NCBI GenBank assembly: GCA_003454835.1
Contig: DMTA01000243.1
Location: 10,859-25,483, forward strand
DNA from: Achromobacter sp.
Lineage (GTDB): Bacteria; Pseudomonadota; Gammaproteobacteria; Burkholderiales; Burkholderiaceae_B
DNA: 14,625 nucleotides
Reading direction: 5' to 3'
Under the pieces are notes generated by a model. It did no database searches. It saw only the letters and a list, made by a program, of their open reading frames with translations, and was not told where the DNA came from. The translations under genes and the position numbers were made by a program. Shown piece after piece: positions 8,307 to 14,072 of the stretch (positions are counted from its first letter, which is position 1; each line of letters starts with the position of its first letter).

Positions 8307-9533
8307 TTACCGTTGCAGAGGGTTCGTGGCCAGGTGCTTGCTGGCGAGCAACTGGCTGAATCGGTCGGGGGCCACGGCGGGCGAGATGAAATACCCCTGG
8401 GCGCAGTCGCAACCGATGTGACGAAGGAAGGCGAGATCATGGGCGGTTTCCACGCCTTCGGCGGTTACCTGCATGCCCAATTGCCGGCCGAGCTGCACGG
8501 AGGACACAAGCGCAGCCGCCTGGCTTTCGTCGTTGACCGCGCCGCTGACAAAGGCGCGGTCGATCTTCAGTTCGGTGAATGGCGTCGAAATCAGGCTGTA
8601 CATGGAGCTGTACCCTCGGCCAAAGTCGTCCTGCGCCAACCCGAAACCCTTCAATCGCAACCGGCTGGCCCCCATATGGTATTGGCCCTGTACGGCCGGT
8701 GTCTCGTCCTCAAGCAGCTCGAAGGTGATTTCAGAGGCTGGCACGCCGTTCGTCATCACGATTTTCTCGAGTTCGTCGGGGAGATCCGGGTCGTCGAGAT
8801 ATTGAGTGGGCAGGTTGACGGAGACGGGCACCTGAAGGCCCATCTGGCGCCAGTGCAAGTGGGCTTTCAGGGCGTCTTTCAGGATCTGGCGCAGTAGAGC
8901 CTTGTCCAACCCGTGTTCCCGCAATGCGGCGAGAAACGTGGCCGGCGACAGACAGCCGAATGCAGGATGGAGCCACCGCGCCAGCGCCTCGGCGCCGACG
9001 ATCCGCCCGGTGACAAGCGATTGCTTAGGCTGGAACCATGCTTGCAGGTGGCCCCGGTGCAGCGCGTCCTCGATCGAGGCACGGTCCAACGCGGGGCCTG
9101 TCTGGCGCCCGACGCGGGGCGGTTCCGGAGGGTCCTGTGCGCTGCGGCCAAGCAGGCTGGCCAGCTGCGCGGCGTGATGCGAGGTGAACGGTTTGGAAAA
9201 CGCGCCCAGTACGGTGAGGCCCTTTTCCTTGGCCATCATGGCGACGCTGTCGATGATGCGTTTGACGCAGGCCGACACGATAGCCAGCCTGGGAGGGCGT
9301 GGCTGCCTGGCAAGGCGGTCTATGAATTGCACGCCATCCATGCCGGCCATGTTCAGGTCGATCAGCGCCAGGTCGTATGCCTGCCTTGCGGTCTTCGCAA
9401 GCGCCGTCTCGGCGGACGACGCCACGTCCGTCTGCGCAAAGCCGGCGGCCATGAGCTGGTCGGCCAGGTGTACGCATTGCAACGGATGATCGTCGACGAT
9501 CAGAACCCTGTACTCCGACAGCATTCTCGTCAT
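8307..9533 (-). CDS. pvrR: REC-EAL response regulator, c-di-GMP phosphodiesterase (PvrR/RocR-like)
   Basis: 408 residues. The receiver (about 8-125) has D14-D15, phospho-acceptor D59 (LIDLNMAGMDG), S87 and K114. The EAL domain (about 150-400) has a full catalytic set: E182 in EALARW, N240 in SVNLPTQ, E272 and loop-6 glutamate E275 in FELLE, D302-D303 in DDFGRGYSS, K323 in LKIDRAFV, E359 in AEGVET and Q379 in AQGY. An active phosphodiesterase hydrolysing c-di-GMP to pGpG is therefore expected, with activity set by phosphorylation of the receiver. Size and layout match P. aeruginosa RocR and PvrR. ATG 9533 overlaps the upstream kinase stop (ATGA) and has AAGGAA 5 nt before it, indicating translational coupling. 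An upstream in-frame ATG at 9566 lies inside the kinase gene and is disfavoured. Confidence 0.92.
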   Translation of the reverse strand: MTRMLSEYRVLIVDDHPLQCVHLADQLMAAGFAQTDVASSAETALAKTARQAYDLALIDLNMAGMDGVQFIDRLARQPRPPRLAIVSACVKRIIDSVAMMAKEKGLTVLGAFSKPFTSHHAAQLASLLGRSAQDPPEPPRVGRQTGPALDRASIEDALHRGHLQAWFQPKQSLVTGRIVGAEALARWLHPAFGCLSPATFLAALREHGLDKALLRQILKDALKAHLHWRQMGLQVPVSVNLPTQYLDDPDLPDELEKIVMTNGVPASEITFELLEDETPAVQGQYHMGASRLRLKGFGLAQDDFGRGYSSMYSLISTPFTELKIDRAFVSGAVNDESQAAALVSSVQLGRQLGMQVTAEGVETAHDLAFLRHIGCDCAQGYFISPAVAPDRFSQLLASKHLATNPLQR

Positions 9534-12346
9534 GCGGCTTCCTTGAAAGGCATCAACGCCTGGCATAACGCCGCAATGGGCAACGGCTTGAGCAATACCG
9601 TTGTCATGCCGGCTTCCGCGCTGCGCATCACGTCTTCTGTAAAGGCGCTGGCGGTGATGCCTACGATCGGGCGAGTGTAACCCTGACTGCGCAGTGCGCG
9701 GGTAAGCGCGTAGCCGTCCAGCTCGGGCATGCGAAGGTCGGTCAGGATGGCATCGAATTCAGGAAGCTCGGGCAGCGCCAGTGCGTCGTTGCCGTCAGCC
9801 GCTACGACTACCGTGCAACCCAGGTGTTCAAGCTGTTCTCGCAGGATCTGGCGGCTGACCGGATTGTCCTCGACGACAAGCAGGTGCATGTCGAGTGCGT
9901 CGCGCGACGGCTCCGGCGCTGAAGGGGACGTTGTGGCGACGCTGTCCTGCGCCAAGCGGACCGCCGCGACAATGCTTGCAAGGCTATGGCTGTCGGCCGT
10001 CCAGGTATCGCGCGTCGGCCGGGGCTGAACCCCGGGGGGTTGTGCGAAGACCCGGGCGCCATTCCAGACGGCCGGCGTCAAATCGCGCGACCAGGTTTCC
10101 ACCAGGATGCCGCCCTTGCGCCGGCCATGCAGGGCGGACTTATAGGGCATTGCCAAGGCGCCGCAGTGCCGCAACCACTGGCACAGATTGGCGACCACCT
10201 CGTTGTTGGCGCCTCGCACGAAGACCGGCCGGGGGTCCAGCTGGGCGCCCAGGTCGGTGCGCGCGCTGCCGACGCGAGGCAGCGTCAGAACGAGCGACAT
10301 GCTGGTGCCCAATCCGGGTTCGCTGACGGCGCTGAGCGTTCCGCTCATCATTTCGGACAGTCGCCGGCATATGGCAAGCCCGAGGCCCGTGCCGTGGACA
10401 TTTTGGTCGGCGCCGGATTCAGCTCGGTAATAGGGTTCAAAAAGCCGCGCGTGGTGTTTTGCCGAGATGCCCATGCCGGTGTCGGCGACCTGGAACTTCA
10501 AGGTGGCGAAATGCGCGTCCTGGCTGAGTATCTGCAGCCGCAATACCACCTGGCCCGAACCGGTGTACTTGATGGCGTTGTTGACGAGGTTGTTGAGGAT
10601 CTGCCGAACGCGGGTTGCGTCGCCCAAAACCTGCGCCGGCGCGGCCACGTCGGCCAAGGCGTAGAGGTGCAGTCCCTTGGCATCGGCGCGCGCCGCGTAG
10701 GTGCCGATCACGCTGTCCAGCATCTGGACCGGCGAAAACTCGGAGGTTTCGAGCTTCAGGTAGCCGGCCTCGATGCGCGACAGGTCCAGGGTGTCGTTGA
10801 TGGAGCTGAGCAAGGTCGCCGACGACTGCTGCATTGTCTGCAGGTATTGCTGCTGCTGGCTGTCCATTGCGGTCAGGCCCAACAATTCAAGCGTGCCGAG
10901 AATGCCGAACAGCGGCGTCCGGATCTCGTGGCTCATCGTGGTCAGGAACACCGTCTTTGCGTGGTTCGCGGCGTCTGCGTGCAGTTTGGCCTGCGTGATG
11001 GAGTGTTCGACCCGCTTGAACGCGGTAATGTCGTTGATGCCGCAGAGGATGACTTCCTCGGCGCGATAGGTGATCGGCGCGAAGGTCAGGTAGAGGCACC
11101 GGCCGTCGTCAAGCGTGTATTCACACTGGGCGCCGTGGCGGTCCTCGGCGAGCAGCCGGGCCAACAGCGCCGGGTCATCCAGCAGCCACCCCCTGGCCAG
11201 CTCGTTCGAGAGAAGCGGCATGCCATCGGCGCGGCGCAACAGGCACAAGCCCACGGGTGCGACTTCGACCAGTCTTCGATTGAGCGATACGCTCTCGGCC
11301 AAGGCTTCGTATTGGCGCAAGGCGGGGGCGACGAGTTTCTTGCGGATGTGCCGTATGCCGAAAATGACTGCTGCGCACAGCAGGAGTGCACCGCCCAACG
11401 TGGCCTGGATGGCGTAGGCGGCATCGCCCAGGATCCGGCTGATTGGCGTGTAGTAGACCAACCGCCAGCCGCCTTCGCCAACAGACTTGCTGAGCACGAC
11501 GTATCGCGGCAGCAGACCTGGACCCCACCAGCCGAACGAGTCCTCGCGTCCGGCGTAGCGGCTTAACCCCGCAAGGATTTGGGCGTCGTCCGGACTGTGC
11601 AGGACCGGTGCGCCATGCTGGTCATGCAGGATGTAGCTGCCACCGTGCAGGGAAGACAGGTCGATGGCTGCGTTGATGTCGCGAAGTTCCAGGCCGATCC
11701 ATCCCACGCGCGGCGTGGAAGGATCGACGGGCGTGTACAGGTATAGCGGATTGGCGTTGTGCAGGGGCGGTTTGAGCCAGGTGATGGCGCTTTGCCCGCC
11801 CTGCGCGGCGCGTGGATTTGCGATGGCGAGCTCGCGCGCTATCCAGGATTGCGCGGCGTCATCCGGGCCGGCGGGCTGTCCGGGGCGCGGCGCGACGTAC
11901 GTGGTCCGGCCATTCCGGACGGAACTGAAGAGCAGTTGCGTCTGGGCGAACGCAACGTCGTTCAGGTCTCGGGGGGTGAGAATCAGCGCCCAGTCATAGG
12001 CGTTGGGTTCTTCGTGCAGGGGAAATACGTTGATCTGCCCGGTGTTGCCGAAATGACGCGGCGTTGCGGAGGCGGGTGCGGAATCGCTATTGCGGACCAG
12101 GCTGGATGCCAGCGAACGAAGCAGTGATTCGCGGTGGTCGAAGAAGAACTGCGCGTTGTACGCGGCGGCGTTCATTTGCCGCCTGTAAGTGGAAACCGAG
12201 CTGGTAAAGGACCAGTAGAGCAAAAATGCAGCGGCCGCCGCGATGCAGGCGAGCAATGCGGCGGCAAATAGGTGCAAGAGCAGCGTGGGGGCTCGGGGGA
12301 CTGGCTGGACGTCTGGCGCGAGAGTGTTGGATTCCTTGACAGGCAT
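9530..12346 (-). CDS. pvrS: RcsC-type hybrid sensor kinase without HPt (PvrS-like)
   Basis: 938 residues, inner membrane. TM1 is about 21-46; the periplasmic sensor (47-310) is unassigned, with an FFFDHRESLL helix early, and shows no evident relation to that of the partner kinase. TM2 is about 312-333, PAS-like 350-445. HisKA has H473 in TTMSHEIRTPLFG; the ATPase has N590, D622 (ADTGMGI) and GTGLGLAIC (652-660). An ABL-like region covers about 705-800. The receiver has D870 in LTDLRMPELDGY, T898 and K920 and ends 18 residues later, so there is no HPt. Phosphate would have to leave through another protein's HPt; the partner kinase encoded downstream has one. ATG 12346 is chosen because the promoter (12378-12406) would start transcripts near 12371, which excludes the longer TTG start at 12430. 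First gene of the operon, overlapping the REC-EAL gene by 4 nt. In PA14 the equivalent kinase is PvrS. Confidence 0.9.
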   Translation of the reverse strand: MPVKESNTLAPDVQPVPRAPTLLLHLFAAALLACIAAAAAFLLYWSFTSSVSTYRRQMNAAAYNAQFFFDHRESLLRSLASSLVRNSDSAPASATPRHFGNTGQINVFPLHEEPNAYDWALILTPRDLNDVAFAQTQLLFSSVRNGRTTYVAPRPGQPAGPDDAAQSWIARELAIANPRAAQGGQSAITWLKPPLHNANPLYLYTPVDPSTPRVGWIGLELRDINAAIDLSSLHGGSYILHDQHGAPVLHSPDDAQILAGLSRYAGREDSFGWWGPGLLPRYVVLSKSVGEGGWRLVYYTPISRILGDAAYAIQATLGGALLLCAAVIFGIRHIRKKLVAPALRQYEALAESVSLNRRLVEVAPVGLCLLRRADGMPLLSNELARGWLLDDPALLARLLAEDRHGAQCEYTLDDGRCLYLTFAPITYRAEEVILCGINDITAFKRVEHSITQAKLHADAANHAKTVFLTTMSHEIRTPLFGILGTLELLGLTAMDSQQQQYLQTMQQSSATLLSSINDTLDLSRIEAGYLKLETSEFSPVQMLDSVIGTYAARADAKGLHLYALADVAAPAQVLGDATRVRQILNNLVNNAIKYTGSGQVVLRLQILSQDAHFATLKFQVADTGMGISAKHHARLFEPYYRAESGADQNVHGTGLGLAICRRLSEMMSGTLSAVSEPGLGTSMSLVLTLPRVGSARTDLGAQLDPRPVFVRGANNEVVANLCQWLRHCGALAMPYKSALHGRRKGGILVETWSRDLTPAVWNGARVFAQPPGVQPRPTRDTWTADSHSLASIVAAVRLAQDSVATTSPSAPEPSRDALDMHLLVVEDNPVSRQILREQLEHLGCTVVVAADGNDALALPELPEFDAILTDLRMPELDGYALTRALRSQGYTRPIVGITASAFTEDVMRSAEAGMTTVLLKPLPIAALCQALMPFKEAA

Positions 12347-12377
12347 GCGCCCATCGTAGGTACGGCCCAACACGGCG

Positions 12378-12406
12378 GATATAAGAATATTTTGAAAATA
12401 CGTCAA
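12378..12406 (-). promoter_or_regulatory. Sigma-70 promoter of the pvrS-pvrR-rcsC operon
   Basis: On the minus strand, TTGACG (12406-12401) and TATATC (12383-12378) are separated by exactly 17 nt. The predicted start near 12371 gives a leader of about 25 nt to ATG 12346. The same segment carries an RcsB-box-like sequence. Confidence 0.6.
12382..12395 (+). promoter_or_regulatory. RcsB-box-like sequence inside the operon promoter
   Basis: TAAGAATATTTTGA matches the enterobacterial RcsAB-box consensus TAAGAATATTCCTA at 11 of 14 positions, with the first ten identical. It overlaps the -10 by two bases and fills most of the spacer of the minus-strand promoter. It also overlaps a TATTTT-G-AAAATA palindrome (12388-12400). 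If bound by the RcsB-like regulator, it would give feedback control. The match is seen; binding is inferred, and AT-rich chance resemblance is possible. Confidence 0.4.
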
Positions 12407-12429
12407 TGTCGGGCGCGAAGGGCCACGCA

Positions 12430-12447
12430 AATCGTACTTTTACGATT
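12430..12447. promoter_or_regulatory. 7 bp inverted repeat in the divergent promoter gap
   Basis: AATCGTA (12430-12436), CTTT, TACGATT (12441-12447), a perfect inverted repeat. It lies upstream of both divergent transcription units, about 24 nt upstream of the operon -35 and 36 nt before the degenerate-EAL ATG. A transcription-factor site is plausible; I do not recognise the factor. Confidence 0.4.
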
Positions 12448-12474
12448 GGTTTTTGAAACGGTGATCCATAAAGT
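12446..12474 (+). promoter_or_regulatory. Weak candidate promoter of the degenerate EAL gene
   Basis: TTGGTT (12446-12451) and TAAAGT (12469-12474) with a 17 nt spacer. Initiation near 12481 would make the message almost leaderless, which agrees with the absence of a Shine-Dalgarno before ATG 12483. Matches are only moderate. Confidence 0.25.
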
Positions 12475-12482
12475 TGCCGCTC

Positions 12483-13250
12483 ATGAACGCTATCAACCAG
12501 GCCGAATCCGCCTCGCTCGCCAGCGAGCCGTTACGAATCCAACCCGTGCTGGACGCCAAAGGGGTCGTCCGCGAGATGGCGCTGGTCGGCGGTCACAGCC
12601 GGCTTACCCCCGCATTGCTAGGCAACGCCGCCTCGGCAGACGCCTTACGCCGCGCCGGGCGGCTCTTCCGGGCGGCGGGCTGCATGGCGACGCTGTCGAT
12701 GGACCATCCTCTCAATGTCAACTCCGACATTCTGCTTCCTCTGCAGCTATGCCAGGATCTGCGCATTGGGGCCGTGGCCGGCGACCAATTGCGCGATACG
12801 CAGCAAGAAGCCCATCCCAGCCAGCTTATCTATCCCTGCGCCAAGGTCACATACAACGTCCCTCTCAGCGACCGCCTCGCGCCAGGGGCCACGCTTTTTC
12901 ATAGTTACCAGGAACTGCGGCCCGCTTTGCGCGTGCGGCTGCTTCCCTCTGCCCAAGTTCCGTTCGGCACGCTGCGCGCCACGGGCCTGCGGGTCGGCAT
13001 CCCGGAAGGCATCTGCACCCGGCGCCCGTTGCAAGAGCGGTTCTTCAGCCTGCTGGGGCAGGCGTCCCGTCAGGGCCTGAAGGTCCTGGCGCAAGATATC
13101 CGCCGCATCGACGATTTCAACTGGCTTCGCGCGCAACCCAACGTGCTCTTCCAGGGCGAAGCCTTGTCAATCGCCTTGAGCCTGCAGTACGTGCAGGAAT
13201 GGCTGACCAGCGCCGGCACCAACTGGCGCGCCTTCCAGATGGGCGCATAG
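12483..13250 (+). CDS. Stand-alone degenerate EAL-domain protein (probable regulator)
   Basis: 255 residues, the size of one EAL domain, soluble. The fold can be traced although the active site is gone. RIQPVLDAKGVV (18-29) matches the entry strand (xxQPIVDLxTG). EMALVGG (31-37) stands where EALxRW is expected, with Met for the metal glutamate and Gly for the arginine. LRATGLRVGIPEG (164-176) replaces LxxLGxxIALDDFG, so both aspartates are lost. GLKVLAQDIRRIDDFNWL (198-215) replaces GxxVVAEGVET and loses the glutamate. LFQGEALS (222-229) keeps the closing QG. Such proteins (YdiV, Bordetella BvgR) usually act through protein contacts rather than by cleaving c-di-GMP. ATG 12483 is preferred to an in-frame TTG at 12474. 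Divergent from the phosphorelay operon, sharing a 136 nt gap. The gene is secure; the EAL assignment rests on motif spacing and is moderately sure. Confidence 0.68.
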   Translation: MNAINQAESASLASEPLRIQPVLDAKGVVREMALVGGHSRLTPALLGNAASADALRRAGRLFRAAGCMATLSMDHPLNVNSDILLPLQLCQDLRIGAVAGDQLRDTQQEAHPSQLIYPCAKVTYNVPLSDRLAPGATLFHSYQELRPALRVRLLPSAQVPFGTLRATGLRVGIPEGICTRRPLQERFFSLLGQASRQGLKVLAQDIRRIDDFNWLRAQPNVLFQGEALSIALSLQYVQEWLTSAGTNWRAFQMGA

Positions 13251-13275
13251 GCCCAGGCAACACAGCGGATCCGAT

Positions 13276-13281
13276 TAAAAT
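13276..13281 (+). promoter_or_regulatory. -10-like element just before the small membrane protein gene
   Basis: TAAAAT (5 of 6 to TATAAT) ends 6 nt before ATG 13288. Initiation would fall at or next to the ATG, giving a leaderless message. This fits the lack of any Shine-Dalgarno there. No good -35 is seen. Confidence 0.3.
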
Positions 13282-13287
13282 CCGCAC

Positions 13288-13644
13288 ATGCTTCCTACTC
13301 AAGTCATTCTGGCGTTGCTGGTGTTACAGCTTGCGCTACTTATTCCCCTTGTCGCCGTGGGCATCCAGATCCTGCGCTGGTTACATTGGCGCTTTCTTGC
13401 GAATCCCCAGACGCGGGGAGCGCGCCCCCAGTTCACCGGTCCGGTCCTGGCCCTGATTTTCAGCACGCTGGCTGCCACCGACTTCATCGGCTTCGAACCT
13501 TTCCTGACTTTGTCACACATGAACCCCGTGCCGGAGGGCGCACGCGCCTACTTCACGGTGACGATGCTGGCCCTCGCGGTCTGGTGCTGGGCGTACTCGG
13601 GTGCGATCCGCAACCGGGTTCGCACGATGTTGGGCGTCTCGTAA
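13288..13644 (+). CDS. Small hypothetical inner-membrane protein, three helices
   Basis: 118 residues of a family I do not recognise. Three hydrophobic segments are seen: about 5-30 (VILALLVLQLALLIPLVAVG), 49-67 (FTGPVLALIFSTLAATDFIG) and 89-108 (TVTMLALAVWCWAYSGAI). A basic loop (RWLHWRFLANPQTRGARP) follows the first helix and a basic tail (RNRVRTM) ends the protein, so the inside-positive rule suggests both are cytoplasmic or peripheral. No catalytic motif. It starts 37 nt after the degenerate EAL stop on the same strand, so the two could be co-transcribed. There is no Shine-Dalgarno, and the -10-like TAAAAT just upstream suggests its own leaderless transcript. Codon use and composition look like the neighbours. 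Reality of the gene is likely; function unknown. Confidence 0.7.
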   Translation: MLPTQVILALLVLQLALLIPLVAVGIQILRWLHWRFLANPQTRGARPQFTGPVLALIFSTLAATDFIGFEPFLTLSHMNPVPEGARAYFTVTMLALAVWCWAYSGAIRNRVRTMLGVS

Positions 13645-13671
13645 CCCCTGCGCCCGGTTATCGCGGCGTTC

Positions 13672-13685
13672 GACCCCTCAGGGTC
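13672..13685. terminator. Small hairpin between convergent genes, possible weak terminator
   Basis: GACCC (13672-13676), loop CTCA, GGGTC (13681-13685) in the 41 nt between the membrane protein stop and the lipoprotein stop. There is no T run on either side, so intrinsic termination would be weak. Confidence 0.3.
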
Positions 13686-13874
13686 TTAGCGGCCCGGATA
13701 GACGCCCTGGAACGGTTCATTGTCGGGCTCGCCAAAATTGGATCGATGGTAATTGGCGGGGTCGGAATGGGTTGCGCGCGTTGCGTGCGACCCGTCGGAG
13801 CGGTGGGAATCCATGTAACTGCAGCCGCTCAACACGATTGCCAGCAGAACGCCGGCGAAAGCCATGTTTTTCAT
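13686..13874 (-). CDS. Small lipoprotein, unknown function
   Basis: 62 residues. The N-terminus is a lipoprotein signal peptide: MKN, then the hydrophobic core MAFAGVLLAIVLSG, and a lipobox LSGC with Cys at residue 18. Cleavage would leave a 45-residue mature lipoprotein. Position +2 is Ser, so the E. coli Lol rule predicts sorting to the outer membrane. The mature part is hydrophilic and rich in His, Ser, Asp and Asn (SHRSDGSHATRATHSDPANY), ending FQGVYPGR, with no known domain. The Shine-Dalgarno is excellent (GGAGG, 7 nt before ATG 13874), which fixes the start well within a much longer open frame on this strand. It is convergent with the membrane protein gene and divergent from the transporter gene. 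Confidence 0.85.
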   Translation of the reverse strand: MKNMAFAGVLLAIVLSGCSYMDSHRSDGSHATRATHSDPANYHRSNFGEPDNEPFQGVYPGR

Positions 13875-14050
13875 GGCGCACCTCCACAGTTTTTGCCTGC
13901 GCCCCGGACCGGCGATCCCGGCCGGGCGCAGCGGACACCCGAGCAAATAATGTTCCCATTCAGGTTCGGCCTGATTTCGGATACATTCCACTGAGCGCGA
14001 TGGCTGGCAGGGCGGCGCCGCCGGCCCGCATCCATTCGCAACGCGGGGCG

Positions 14051-14070
14051 GCAGCTCCGCCGGGAGCTGC
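14051..14070 (+). promoter_or_regulatory. Perfect 8 bp hairpin enclosing the transporter Shine-Dalgarno
   Basis: GCAGCTCC (14051-14058), loop GCCG, GGAGCTGC (14063-14070). The right arm contains GGAG, the ribosome binding site of the GTG start at 14073. In RNA this GC-rich stem would hide it. The hairpin is seen in the sequence; a translational switch is inferred. Confidence 0.55.
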
Positions 14071-14072
14071 GG

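Noticed and set aside
12430..12447. KfrA operator copy in the phosphorelay promoter gap
   Set aside because: It shares ACGAT with the kfrA repeat, but the arms point the opposite way (ATCGT then ACGAT), so it is not the same inverted repeat.
12469..12495. Flagellar sigma-28 promoter (TAAAGTT)
   Set aside because: The -35-like TAAAGTT is exact, but the matching -10 would fall inside the coding sequence and agrees poorly with GCCGATAA.
12483..13250. YcgR/PilZ c-di-GMP receptor
   Set aside because: First impression from context and length, but neither the RxxxR nor the (D/N)xSxxG motif of PilZ is present. The spacing of motif remnants fits a degenerate EAL domain better.
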